Part shown: positions 15,862 through 24,667 of the stretch, piece after piece
Layout: each line of letters starts with the position of its first letter
Numbering within the stretch: position 1 is the stretch's first letter
Source of the DNA: an uncultured Bacillota bacterium
GTDB lineage: Bacteria; Bacillota; Clostridia; Lachnospirales; Lachnospiraceae
Direction: 5' to 3'
DNA length: 64,000 nucleotides
Assembly: GCA_958352855.1 (NCBI GenBank)
Contig: CATWQE010000007.1
Coordinates: forward strand, 1-64,000
Position numbers and translations under genes: made by a program
The notes under the pieces: generated by a model
Databases searched by the model: none
Told to the model about the DNA's origin: nothing
Seen by the model: the letters and a program-made list of their open reading frames with translations, nothing else

Positions 15862-16752
15862 TTAGCAAAAAGTTTTTGGAAGAGAACAGATATATTCACT
15901 GAAGTCTTTCATCTGTGTTGTCATAGGATGAGAGTAATTGTAGCAAAGATAGAAAAATCGCTCAGAATCCACTTCTGGTACAGAGCACTGGAAGAGGAGG
16001 CCTGCGGCGATTTTTTCTGTTGCGCAGCGCTCTGATACAAAGCCAAGTCCGAGATTTCTGGATACTGCATCCAAAATGGCAGGGGTGCTGGTGCTTTCCC
16101 AACGTACCTGGTATGGTACCTGCTGCATTTTCATAAAGGCTTCGAAAATGTCTCTGGTGCCGCTTCCTTTTTCGCGGAGAATAAAGCTCTGGTTGTGCAA
16201 ATCAGATACATGAAGCTGCTTTCTTGTGGCAAAGGGGTGTCCCAAACCACAGATAATGCAGAGCTTGTCTGTAAATACAGGTTGTGTGATAAGGGAATCA
16301 TGGTCTATAATTCCTTCTACAAGGGCAATATCTAATTGGTTCTGCAGCAGCATATGTTCAATATGGGTGGTATTGGAAACTGTTACGAAGATATCAATAT
16401 CAGGAAATGCGGTATTCATATGCTCCACGATTTTTCCCATAATATTTGTACCTATTGTGACAGTTGCGCCTATGCGGAGAGGACGGATAGAATTTACGGT
16501 TTTCATGGTCTGTTTGAGATTTTCCTGGATGGCAATGATTTCCCTGGCGCTTTCTAAGAGGAGGGAGCCCGCAGGCGTGATACCCAGTTCTTTTGCATTA
16601 CGGTCAAACAGCCTGGTATCATACTCTTTTTCCAGTTCGGAAATAATCTGGCTGATGGTAGGCTGGGAAATGTAAAGATGCTTTGCAGCTTCACTCATGT
16701 TTTTAAATTCTGCAGTTGCGATAAATGCTTCTAATTGTCTGATAGTAGCCAT
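15862..16752 (-). CDS. LysR-family regulator of the sulfite/flavoprotein operon
   Basis: This 296-residue protein has the N-terminal LysR winged helix (AEFKNMSEAAKHLYISQPTI at about 14-33), then a periplasmic-binding-like effector domain starting near LRIGATVTIG (about 92-101), which may bind a small anion. It is transcribed divergently from the flavoprotein/sulfite reductase genes with 129 bases between, and a perfect dyad lies in that gap. By the usual LysR rule it probably represses itself and controls the operon in response to a sulfur compound. It resembles CysL/YeiE-type regulators in layout, but the effector is not shown. Confidence 0.88.
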   Translation of the reverse strand: MATIRQLEAFIATAEFKNMSEAAKHLYISQPTISQIISELEKEYDTRLFDRNAKELGITPAGSLLLESAREIIAIQENLKQTMKTVNSIRPLRIGATVTIGTNIMGKIVEHMNTAFPDIDIFVTVSNTTHIEHMLLQNQLDIALVEGIIDHDSLITQPVFTDKLCIICGLGHPFATRKQLHVSDLHNQSFILREKGSGTRDIFEAFMKMQQVPYQVRWESTSTPAILDAVSRNLGLGFVSERCATEKIAAGLLFQCSVPEVDSERFFYLCYNYSHPMTTQMKDFSEYICSLPKTFC

Positions 16753-16772
16753 AAAGTGGACCCTCCTTGTCT

Positions 16773-16794
16773 GGTATAAGCTAATTCCTATACC
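16773..16794. promoter_or_regulatory. LysR-type operator
   Basis: GGTATA, 10 bases, TATACC: a perfect dyad that also satisfies the T-N11-A rule of LysR boxes. It lies about 20 bases upstream of the lysR start and about 90 bases before the divergent flavoprotein gene. Confidence 0.55.
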
Positions 16795-16881
16795 TTACAT
16801 TAAATATTACTATTTTACATGGGAAATAACAAGTGATAACATAAGGACAGTGAGAAAATCGAATAAAACAGGAGGAAGAAC

Positions 16882-18510
16882 ATGAAGGTACTTGTATTAG
16901 GCGGCGTTGCTGCCGGAACAAAGATTGCTGCAAAGCTGATGAGAGAAGACCGGACTAATGAAGTGACTGTTCTGAATAAGGGCAGTAATATTTCTTATGC
17001 GGGCTGTGGGCTGCCATATTATGTGGGGCATGTTATTGAAAACAAGGAAGAACTGATTGTAAATACACCTTTGAAATATGAAAAATTAACAGGAGTAAAA
17101 GTTCTGACAGAAATGGAAGCAGTCAAAGTAGAGCCAATTAAGAAGACGGTTTCTGCTATGGATTTAAAAACCGGAGAAACAAAAGATTTTACCTATGATA
17201 AGCTGGTGATTGCTGTAGGCGCAAGTCCTGTAAAACCTCCTGTAGAGGGCTGTGATTTAGAAAATGTATTTTTTATGAGAACTCCGGAAGATGCTATCAG
17301 ACTGCGTAGTCTGATTGATGGCGGAAGTATTAAAAAGGCGGTAGTAGTGGGAGTCGGTTATATTGGGCTTGAGATTGCAGAAAATCTGAAGACCATGGGG
17401 GTACGTCCTTTTGTACTGGATATGGCGCCTCAGATTCTGGCGCCTGGATTTGACAAAGAGATGGCTGATTATGCAGAAGGAAAACTGTCAGAAAATGGAA
17501 TTCCGGTAGTGACAGGGGTCACTGTGACTGCTATTGAAGGAAATGGTAAGGTTGAGAAGGTTCTTACAAGTAAAAAGGCATATAAAGCGGATTTAGTTGT
17601 ATTAAGCGCTGGAATCCGTCCCAATACCGCTTTCTTAAATGATACGGGGCTTGAGATGGTAAAAGGAACCATTTTAACCAATGAGTATGGAGAAACCAAT
17701 CTTCCGGATATCTATGCAGCAGGTGACTGCGCTATGGTACATAATGCCATTACGGGTAAGTCTGCCTGGTCACCGATGGGTTCAACAGCTAACATTGCAG
17801 GCCGTATCATTGCGCAGAATATGATGGGAGCCAAGATTTCTTACAGAGGCACCCTGGGTACAGCAGTGTGTAAGCTGCCGGGAATTAATGTTGGAAGAAC
17901 AGGACTTACAGAGGTTCAGGCAAAAGAGGAAGGGTTTGACCCGGTAAGTGTGGTCACCATTGTGGACGAAAAAGCACATTATTATCCGGGAGCAGGACTT
18001 CTGGCTGTTAAAATGATTGCAGATAAATCAACCCAGCGGCTTCTTGGGGTTCAGGTGGTTGGCAATGGGGCAGTTGATAAGATTGTGGATATTGCAGTTA
18101 CAGGCATTATGCTGAAGGGAACGCTGACACAGCTTTCAGACCTTGATTTTGCATATGCGCCACCATTCTCCACAGCTATCCATCCTTTTGCACATACTTT
18201 AAATGTGTTGAAAAATAAGATTAGCGGACGATTTGAAACCTTTACGCCGGCAGAGTATGCAGCAGGGGAAGCAGAGGATTACCGTCTGGTGGACGTATCC
18301 ATCCAGCCCACAACAGAAGGCGCGCCGTATGTGGAACTTACGGATGTGAACGGACCAATAGAAGGATTTGACCCGGAGGAGAAACTTCTGTTAGTATGTA
18401 ATAAGGGAAAACGGGCATATCTGCTTCAAAACCGTATGAAATTCTATGGATATAAAAATACAAAAGCCCTGGAGGGCGGAAACTTTTTCTCAGATGTAGA
18501 AGTGGAATAA
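16882..18510 (+). CDS. FAD/NAD(P)-dependent disulfide oxidoreductase with rhodanese-like tail
   Basis: A 542-residue member of the CoA-disulfide reductase / NADH oxidase group. It has an FAD-binding start (VLGGVAAGTKIAAKL), a single redox-active Cys42 in YAGCGLPYY, a second dinucleotide fold (VVVGVGYIGLEIAE, about 155-168), FAD motif IYAAGDCA and dimer domain. From about 455 the tail resembles a rhodanese domain, with LLLVCNKGKRA holding the expected Cys. Such fusions handle persulfides or polysulfide. It lies 24 bases before the sulfite reductase gene, so it probably supplies electrons to it or processes its sulfide product. GGAGGAAG precedes the ATG. Confidence 0.88.
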   Translation: MKVLVLGGVAAGTKIAAKLMREDRTNEVTVLNKGSNISYAGCGLPYYVGHVIENKEELIVNTPLKYEKLTGVKVLTEMEAVKVEPIKKTVSAMDLKTGETKDFTYDKLVIAVGASPVKPPVEGCDLENVFFMRTPEDAIRLRSLIDGGSIKKAVVVGVGYIGLEIAENLKTMGVRPFVLDMAPQILAPGFDKEMADYAEGKLSENGIPVVTGVTVTAIEGNGKVEKVLTSKKAYKADLVVLSAGIRPNTAFLNDTGLEMVKGTILTNEYGETNLPDIYAAGDCAMVHNAITGKSAWSPMGSTANIAGRIIAQNMMGAKISYRGTLGTAVCKLPGINVGRTGLTEVQAKEEGFDPVSVVTIVDEKAHYYPGAGLLAVKMIADKSTQRLLGVQVVGNGAVDKIVDIAVTGIMLKGTLTQLSDLDFAYAPPFSTAIHPFAHTLNVLKNKISGRFETFTPAEYAAGEAEDYRLVDVSIQPTTEGAPYVELTDVNGPIEGFDPEEKLLLVCNKGKRAYLLQNRMKFYGYKNTKALEGGNFFSDVEVE

Positions 18511-18534
18511 ATAATACGAAAAGGAGAAATGATT

Positions 18535-19485
18535 ATGGCATGTACAATTAGCGCAGAGGAAATCAAAAGAGTAAAAGGGTTAGGATTTTTAAATAACAAA
18601 GGAACGGATTTGTTTAATGGACGTGTAATTACGGTAAACGGAAAGATTACAGCGGCTCAGGCAAAAGTGATTGCAGAAGCAGCAGAAAAATTTGGCAACG
18701 GGGATGTGGAATTTACCACACGTCTTACAGTGGAAGTAAGGGGAATTCATTTTGATAACATTGAACCATTTAGAGAATATATTGCCAAAGCAGGACTTCA
18801 GACAGGCGGTACCGGTTCTGTGGTGCGCCCTGTAGTTTCCTGTAAGGGAACCACCTGTCAGTATGGTTTGTATGATACTTTTGCACTGTCTGAGAAAATC
18901 CATGAGAGATTTTATCTGGGATACCACACTGTGAAGCTTCCTCATAAGTTTAAAATTGCTACAGGAGGATGTCCAAATAACTGCGTAAAACCAGACTTGA
19001 ATGATTTGGGCATTGTGGGGCAGCTTGTACCGGATTTTGATGAGGATATGTGCAATGGCTGTAAGAAATGTAAGATTGAGAAAACCTGTCCTATGAAGGC
19101 GGCAACAGTGGAAGATGGCGTTTTGGAAATTAATAAAGATGTGTGCAATAACTGTGGACGTTGTATTGGACAGTGCCCATTTGACGCTATTGAAGAGGGA
19201 ACACCAGGATATAAGATTTACATTGGCGGAAGATGGGGCAAAAAGGTTGCACAGGGACAGCCGCTTTCCAAGATTTTTACATCAGAAGAAGAGGTGCTGG
19301 ATGTAGTGGAAAAGGCAATTTTATTGTTCCGGGAGCAGGGAAAGACAGGAGAGCGCTTTGCTGATACTATTGCAAGAATCGGCTTTGAGGAAGTAGAAAA
19401 GCAGCTTCTTTCCAATGAAATTCTGGAGAGAAAGCAGGAAATCCTGGATGCCAAACTGCATCTTGCAGGAGGAGCAAGCTGTTAG
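18535..19485 (+). CDS. Siroheme/4Fe-4S sulfite reductase subunit (AsrC/Dsr-like) with ferredoxin domain
   Basis: This 316-residue protein reduces sulfite (or nitrite) with siroheme coupled to a 4Fe-4S cluster. The coupled-cluster cysteines are SCKGTTC (Cys103, Cys108) and GGCPNNC (Cys146, Cys150). The first pair is spaced C-x4-C, one residue shorter than the C-x5-C I expect for the family. Two ferredoxin clusters follow: CNGCKKC with later TCP (about 173-185), and CNNCGRCIGQCP (204-215). The start at 18535 is chosen because AAGGAG is 8 bases upstream; an ATG at 18529 is too close. A terminator follows. The partner is the flavoprotein just upstream. Dissimilatory or detoxifying use cannot be told apart. 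Confidence 0.85.
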   Translation: MACTISAEEIKRVKGLGFLNNKGTDLFNGRVITVNGKITAAQAKVIAEAAEKFGNGDVEFTTRLTVEVRGIHFDNIEPFREYIAKAGLQTGGTGSVVRPVVSCKGTTCQYGLYDTFALSEKIHERFYLGYHTVKLPHKFKIATGGCPNNCVKPDLNDLGIVGQLVPDFDEDMCNGCKKCKIEKTCPMKAATVEDGVLEINKDVCNNCGRCIGQCPFDAIEEGTPGYKIYIGGRWGKKVAQGQPLSKIFTSEEEVLDVVEKAILLFREQGKTGERFADTIARIGFEEVEKQLLSNEILERKQEILDAKLHLAGGASC

Positions 19486-19507
19486 TGAAAAGATGTAAAT
19501 GAGAATA

Positions 19508-19560
19508 AGAGAGCATCGTGAAATAACTGATTTTGTCAGTTGTGAAGCGATGCTCTTTTC
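19508..19560 (+). terminator. Terminator of the sulfite reductase operon
   Basis: AGAGCATCG (19510-19518) pairs with CGATGCTCT (19548-19556), with an inner stem AACTGA/TCAGTT, then TTTTCTTT. Confidence 0.85.
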
Positions 19561-19594
19561 TTTATAATAAATGATAAAGAGAGAAAGGACAGTG

Positions 19595-20419
19595 ATGATT
19601 ATGGATAGAAGAAAAACTCTGGAAGCATTTGCTTCGTATGTGGGGCAATATGACAGTAAAGACCCCAAGATTAGTCTGAAGATAAAGCATACCTATAAAG
19701 TGGCAGAGCTTTGTGATAAAATCGGCGCTGCGCTTGGGCTTACAGGGGATGGTTTGGATGCGGCTTGGCTGTGCGGTATGCTGCACGATATTGGAAGATT
19801 TGAGCAGATTCGGCAGTATAACACCTTTATAGATGGTAAGTCTGTGGACCATGCAAAATTAAGCTGTGTGGTATTATTTGGAGAGGGCAGAGATAGAGAT
19901 GGAATTTTAAAAAGACTTCCAATGCCTTGCCAGATGGCGGGATTTGAGAAATTTGCAGATTTAGAGGGTTATGAAGATGTGATTTTTACAGCCATTTACT
20001 GGCATAGTTCTTACCGTATTCCCGAAGATTTGGATGAGCGGACCAGAATGTACTGTAATATTTTAAGGGATGCTGATAAGCTGGACATTCTTCGGGCGAA
20101 TCTGGATACGCCGTTGGAGGATATTTATAACGTAAGCACAGAGGAATTATATAGAGCGCAGATAACGCCGGAAGTTATGAAAGCCTTTGATGAGCAGCAT
20201 GCAGTGCCAAGGGAAGTGAAGAAAACTCCTGCAGACCATATTGCAGGCCATGTGTGCCTGGCATATGAGCTGGTATATCCTGTTAGCAGGGAGTTAGTAA
20301 GGGAACAGGGATATTTACAGAAAATCCTGGAGTTTGAATCTGAGAATCCACAGACGCGAGAGCAGTTTGCATATATGAGACAGAAGATGAAAAGGGTACA
20401 ACTTATAAAAACAACTTGA
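19595..20419 (+). CDS. HD-domain phosphohydrolase
   Basis: This 274-residue protein has the metal-binding HD layout: KHTYKVAELC (first His, about 30), MLHDIGRFEQ (HD pair, about 67), a later His in IYWHSSYR and DADKLD (last Asp, about 163). It resembles nucleotide or phosphate hydrolases of the HD superfamily with unknown substrate. The start at 19595 has AAAGGA 5 bases before; an in-frame ATG at 19601 is an alternative, and the frame back to 19571 has no site. It lies 80 bases before a MATE gene on the same strand; linkage is unclear. Confidence 0.8.
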   Translation: MIMDRRKTLEAFASYVGQYDSKDPKISLKIKHTYKVAELCDKIGAALGLTGDGLDAAWLCGMLHDIGRFEQIRQYNTFIDGKSVDHAKLSCVVLFGEGRDRDGILKRLPMPCQMAGFEKFADLEGYEDVIFTAIYWHSSYRIPEDLDERTRMYCNILRDADKLDILRANLDTPLEDIYNVSTEELYRAQITPEVMKAFDEQHAVPREVKKTPADHIAGHVCLAYELVYPVSRELVREQGYLQKILEFESENPQTREQFAYMRQKMKRVQLIKTT

Positions 20420-20498
20420 TTTTTTTCTGAAAAAGACTAGAATAGAAAATTGTGACAAAATGGATGATTTTATTCTGGTTGGAAGAGGAGAGAAAAAG

Positions 20499-21833
20499 AT
20501 GACAAATGATATGACATCGGGGAATCCGGTGAAGTTGATTATCAGGTTTATGATTCCCATGTGCCTGGGCAATATTTTCCAGCAGTTTTATAATATTGCG
20601 GATTCCATTATTGCAGGGCAGTTTCTGGGAGTAGATGCCCTGGCGGCTATTGGAAGTACAGGCTCTTTGATTTTCCTGGTTGTAGGGTGGTTAAACGGGC
20701 TTACAAGCGGATTTTCTATATGGGTGGCGCAGTGGTTCGGCGCAAAGAAGCTGGACAGGATGAGACACTATATTGCCATGTCTGTTTATATTTGTATTGC
20801 TTTTGTCATTGTTATGACTGCAGGGCTTTTAGCTGCCAATGAGCCTATACTCAGACTTATGAATGCGCCGGAAAACCTCATGAATGATATCAGCAGCTAT
20901 ATGGCTATTATTTATGCAGGACTGGTGGTAACCTGCGCCTATAATGCGCTTTCTGCTGTATTAAGGGCGCTTGGAGACAGCAAATCCCCACTATATTTTT
21001 TGATTATTTCTGCAGTTATTAACATTGTGCTGGATATTGTGTTTATTGTGGTATTTCATATGGGAGTGGAAGGCTGTGGATATGCCACAGTGATTGCTCA
21101 GGGAATTTCAGCCTTGCTTTGTCTGATTTATATTGCAAAGAAATTTGAGGTTTTAAAGCTGCAAAAAGAAGACTTTCATTTTTCCTTTGAAACCATTAAG
21201 AAGCTTATGGTTCTGGGCGTTCCTATGGGACTGCAGTTTTCTATTACAGCCCTTGGCGTTATTATTGTGCAGGGAGCTATTAATGTTTATGGGGCAGTTC
21301 ATATGGCGGGCTTTTCTGCTGCCGGAAAGATTCAGAATATTATCTGTACGGTGTTTGTTTCCTTTGGGGCTACCATTGCCACTTATGTGGGGCAGAACCG
21401 GGGCGCAGGGAATATGGAACGGGTGAAGAAAGGCGTCTATCTGACTCAGGTTATGATACTGGTATGCAGTGCGGTGATTATGGCGGTGATTTTGCTCCTG
21501 GGTAAGTATATGATTTTGATTTTCATAGACCCGTCAGAGACAGAAGTGTTGAAAGTGGCGCAGACGTATTTCAAAGCAGTTGCCTGGGCGTATCCGTTTT
21601 TGGGAAGTATTTATCTGTACAGAAATGCCTTGCAGGGCCTGGGATTTGGGCTGGTGCCAATGCTTGGAGGTGTGTTCGAACTGGTGGCAAGGGCTGCCAT
21701 TGTCTTTGCTATTGCAGGAAATGGAAACTTCTTCCAGGTTTGTTTATCAGATCCGGCGGCGTGGATTGCGGCGCTGATACCGTTGATTCCGTATTATTTT
21801 TGGGTGATGAAGAAAAAAAGGTTACTATACTAA
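20499..21833 (+). CDS. MATE family multidrug efflux transporter
   Basis: Exports drugs or metabolites in exchange for Na+ or H+. The 444-residue protein has about 12 membrane helices in two homologous halves. The family opening GNPVKLIIRF and NIFQQFYNIADSIIAGQFLG is clear, and VLRALGDSKSPLYF is the typical loop. The start at 20499 has GGAGAG; the longer frame from 20460 adds a charged leader without a site. Its last codons (RLLY and stop) lie in the left arm of the long palindrome at 21813-21970. It is one of three MATE genes in the window. Confidence 0.9.
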   Translation: MTNDMTSGNPVKLIIRFMIPMCLGNIFQQFYNIADSIIAGQFLGVDALAAIGSTGSLIFLVVGWLNGLTSGFSIWVAQWFGAKKLDRMRHYIAMSVYICIAFVIVMTAGLLAANEPILRLMNAPENLMNDISSYMAIIYAGLVVTCAYNALSAVLRALGDSKSPLYFLIISAVINIVLDIVFIVVFHMGVEGCGYATVIAQGISALLCLIYIAKKFEVLKLQKEDFHFSFETIKKLMVLGVPMGLQFSITALGVIIVQGAINVYGAVHMAGFSAAGKIQNIICTVFVSFGATIATYVGQNRGAGNMERVKKGVYLTQVMILVCSAVIMAVILLLGKYMILIFIDPSETEVLKVAQTYFKAVAWAYPFLGSIYLYRNALQGLGFGLVPMLGGVFELVARAAIVFAIAGNGNFFQVCLSDPAAWIAALIPLIPYYFWVMKKKRLLY

Positions 21834-21970
21834 ATGCATATCAAGAATATTTATACATTTCCAGCTCAGCCTGCGTTCACTTTGAGCCTGTAGTCTCAAA
21901 GCGTACTCAGCAGATTCGCCGGAACTGTATAAATATTCCTAAATGTTGATATAGTGTAGTAACCTTTTTT
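21813..21970. repeat. 158-bp imperfect palindrome between convergent genes (bidirectional terminator or MITE-like)
   Basis: The left arm 21813-21857 (AAAAAAAGGTTACTATAC to GAATATTTATACA) pairs with 21926-21970, which ends GTAGTAACCTTTTTT. The outer 14 and inner 13 pairs are perfect, with mismatches between. The centre carries a second hairpin, CTTTGAG/CTCAAAG (21880-21886 with 21895-21901). The palindrome begins inside the MATE gene and stops 6 bases before the rmlC stop codon. T tracts in both directions fit termination of both genes. The size is far beyond a normal terminator. Confidence 0.7.
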
Positions 21971-21976
21971 CGTTAT

Positions 21977-22579
21977 TTAAAATTTGAATGTATCTCTAAG
22001 CGGCGCCCATTTTTGGTCTTTATCGCTTAAATTGAGGGGTGTTCCGTCTTCCAGTGTATATCCGGCAGCAGAAGCATTCCCCTGATATTCTCCGGTAAGC
22101 TGTGGCCACTCAATGCCGATTTCAGGGTCATTCCATGCCAGGCCGCCTTCATCTCCGGGATGGTAGAAGTCTGTACATTTGTAGCAGAATTCAGCTACAT
22201 CACTGAGTACTAAGAAGCCATGTGCAAATCCTTCCGGAATATAAAACTGTTTCTTGTTTTCTTCGGTCAGTTCAATGCCAAACCATTTTCCGTAGGTTTC
22301 GCTGTTACTTCTTAAATCTACAGCTACGTCAAATACACTTCCTTTGATTACCCGGACTAATTTTCCCTGTGGGAATTCTTTCTGGAAATGTAAACCTCTT
22401 AAAACGCCTTTTGTGGAACAGGACTGGTTGTCCTGCACAAAATTCATAGTAAGACCGGCTTCCTCCATATCTTTCTGATTATAGGTTTCCATGAAATAGC
22501 CTCTGGCATCTCCATGAACCGCCGGTTCAATTACATACAGACCTTCGATTGGGCATTTGCTTACTTTAATCTGTCCCAT
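21977..22579 (-). CDS. rmlC: dTDP-4-dehydrorhamnose 3,5-epimerase
   Basis: Epimerises dTDP-4-keto-6-deoxyglucose at C3 and C5, the third step to dTDP-L-rhamnose. The 200-residue cupin has the family blocks GYFMETYNQKDM, FVQDNQSCSTKGVLRGLHFQ (His of the catalytic pair), GKLVRVIKGSVFDVAVDLR and YIPEGFAHGFLVLSD. It lies last in the minus-strand operon rmlA-rmlB-rmlD-rmlC, 36 bases after rmlD, with its own TTAGGAG site. The palindrome at 21813-21970 terminates it. Confidence 0.95.
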   Translation of the reverse strand: MGQIKVSKCPIEGLYVIEPAVHGDARGYFMETYNQKDMEEAGLTMNFVQDNQSCSTKGVLRGLHFQKEFPQGKLVRVIKGSVFDVAVDLRSNSETYGKWFGIELTEENKKQFYIPEGFAHGFLVLSDVAEFCYKCTDFYHPGDEGGLAWNDPEIGIEWPQLTGEYQGNASAAGYTLEDGTPLNLSDKDQKWAPLRDTFKF

Positions 22580-22615
22580 GTTATTAACTCTCCTAACTGA
22601 AATAATGTAGTGTCC

Positions 22616-23551
22616 TTAAAATTCAATTTCCTGTAAATAGCGTTTTACCGCATCCTGCCAGGTTGGCAGAGGCTCAAAGCCATTTTCTGTTAATTTGCTT
22701 TTGTCCAGGCGGCTGTTAAATGGACGTTTTGCCTTAGATGCGCCATATTCTGCGGTAGTTACGGGTTTTACAGTAACTTTGGCATATTCTTCGTGTCCGG
22801 CTTCTATTGCCTGACGGAAGATTTCCTTTGTGAAATCACACCAGCTAATATAGCCGCCTTCATTGGTGGCATGGTAATAGCCATATTTGTCTGTTTCAAT
22901 CATATCTACCAGCAGTCTTGCCAGATCCAGTGTATAAGTAGGAGTACCAATCTGGTCATCCACTACGGTAAGGGTATCGTGGGTCTTACCAAGATTCAGC
23001 ATGGTCTTAATAAAGTTTTTACCATTCTTTCCAAATACCCAGGCAATGCGGACAATAAAATATTTCTCAAGATTTTCAGATACAGCCAGCTCACCGGCTA
23101 ACTTTGTTTCTCCATAAACATTGAGGGGCTTGTAATCTTTGCAGTCTGGAAGCCATGGTTTGGTTCCCTGACCGTCAAACACATAGTCAGTGCTGATGTA
23201 AACCATTTTGCAGTTCAATTCTTTACATACCAGGGCAATGTTTTCGGTTCCTGTGGCATTGACAGCCTGTACAACTGGTTTTTTATCTTCGTCTTCTGCC
23301 AAATCTACAGCAGTCCAGGCTGCGCAGTGAATCACAACATCAGGGGCAGCAGATTTTAAAACAGTTTCCACAGAAGCTTTGTCTGTGATATCCATGGAAA
23401 CATAAGGCATGGTAGTGACAGCAGTGCCATCCTGGATGCCGCTGTACACTTCCTTGATATCTGAGCCAATACCTTCGTATCCTCTTTTGGCCAGTTCGTT
23501 CATAACGTCATGGCCTAACTGGCCGGCAACACCGGTAACTAAAACTTTCAT
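22616..23551 (-). CDS. rmlD: dTDP-4-dehydrorhamnose reductase
   Basis: NADPH-dependent last step giving dTDP-L-rhamnose. The 311-residue short-chain dehydrogenase has the nucleotide-binding start VTGVAGQLGHDVMNEL, the active Tyr-x3-Lys in VYGETKLAGE, VIHCAAWTAVDLAEDE and a C-terminal FNSRLDKSKL block typical of RmlD. Preceded by AAGGAGG. It follows rmlB by 30 bases in the same operon. The order B-D-C differs from the common A-C-B-D order but is usual in Lachnospiraceae as far as I recall. Confidence 0.95.
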   Translation of the reverse strand: MKVLVTGVAGQLGHDVMNELAKRGYEGIGSDIKEVYSGIQDGTAVTTMPYVSMDITDKASVETVLKSAAPDVVIHCAAWTAVDLAEDEDKKPVVQAVNATGTENIALVCKELNCKMVYISTDYVFDGQGTKPWLPDCKDYKPLNVYGETKLAGELAVSENLEKYFIVRIAWVFGKNGKNFIKTMLNLGKTHDTLTVVDDQIGTPTYTLDLARLLVDMIETDKYGYYHATNEGGYISWCDFTKEIFRQAIEAGHEEYAKVTVKPVTTAEYGASKAKRPFNSRLDKSKLTENGFEPLPTWQDAVKRYLQEIEF

Positions 23552-23581
23552 TGCGTAAACCTCCTTGTGAGAAACAACTGA

Positions 23582-24601
23582 TTAGCGGTTTGCATACATT
23601 TTTTCATAGTAATTCTGGTATTCTCCGGAAATAATGGTTTCCCACCATTCTTTGTTGTCTAAATACCACTGGATGGTTTTCTTAATACCGTCTGCAAATT
23701 TAGTTTCCGGCAGCCATCCAAGTTCATTGTGAATCTTTGTGGGGTCAATAGCGTAGCGCATGTCATGGCCTTTTCTGTCGGTTACATAAGTAATGAGACT
23801 TTCCGGTTTTCCCAGCTCTTTGCAGATGATTTTAACAATATCAATATTCTTCATTTCATTGTGTCCGCCAATGTTGTAAACCTCTCCTACGCGGCCTTTG
23901 TGGATGATTAAGTCAATAGCTTTGCAGTGGTCTTCCACGTACAGCCAGTCACGGACATTTTCACCTTTTCCGTAAACAGGAAGTGGTTTGTCATTTAAAG
24001 CATTGGCAATCATCAGCGGAATGAGTTTTTCCGGGAAATGATATGGTCCGTAGTTGTTGGAGCAGCGGCTGATGGTTACAGGCAGACCGTAGGTACGGTG
24101 GTAAGCCAGAACCAGAAGGTCAGCGCCTGCTTTGGAGGAGCTGTATGGGCTGCTGGTGTGGATTGGTGTTTCTTCTGTGAAGAATAAGTCAGGGCGGTCC
24201 AGAGGCAGGTCACCGTAAACTTCGTCAGTAGAAACCTGGTGATATCTCTGGATACCGTATTTGCGGCAGGCGTCCATGAGTACAGCAGTTCCTTTGATGT
24301 TAGTATCCAGGAATACTTCCGGATTTTCAATAGAACGGTCTACATGGCTCTCAGCAGCAAAGTTTACTACCATATCAGGATGTTCTTCTTCAAATAATTT
24401 ATAAACCGCCTCTCTGTCTGTGATGCTTTCTTTTACAAAACGGAAATTCGGGTTGTCCATAACAGGTGCAAGAGTAGACAGGTTTCCTGCATAGGTCAGG
24501 CAGTCCAGACACACAATACGGTAGTCAGGGTATTTGTCTAACATGTGAAAAATAAAGTTGCTTCCAATAAATCCGGCTCCACCGGTAACAATAATTGTCA
24601 T
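23582..24601 (-). CDS. rmlB: dTDP-glucose 4,6-dehydratase
   Basis: NAD+-dependent conversion of dTDP-glucose to the 4-keto-6-deoxy sugar. The 339-residue protein has GGAGFIGSNF at the start, NFAAESHVDRSIENPEVFL, the STDEVYGDL block with catalytic Asp/Glu and the YSSSKAGAD active site Tyr/Lys. The start at 24601 is preferred over a TTG at 24607 because CAGGAG lies at the proper distance. Second gene of the rml operon, 66 bases after rmlA. Confidence 0.96.
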   Translation of the reverse strand: MTIIVTGGAGFIGSNFIFHMLDKYPDYRIVCLDCLTYAGNLSTLAPVMDNPNFRFVKESITDREAVYKLFEEEHPDMVVNFAAESHVDRSIENPEVFLDTNIKGTAVLMDACRKYGIQRYHQVSTDEVYGDLPLDRPDLFFTEETPIHTSSPYSSSKAGADLLVLAYHRTYGLPVTISRCSNNYGPYHFPEKLIPLMIANALNDKPLPVYGKGENVRDWLYVEDHCKAIDLIIHKGRVGEVYNIGGHNEMKNIDIVKIICKELGKPESLITYVTDRKGHDMRYAIDPTKIHNELGWLPETKFADGIKKTIQWYLDNKEWWETIISGEYQNYYEKMYANR

Positions 24602-24667
24602 AATCAAAATCTCCTGTTCTTAAAATAAAATATATGCATTTAGGTCTAAAATATGATTTCTAATGGA

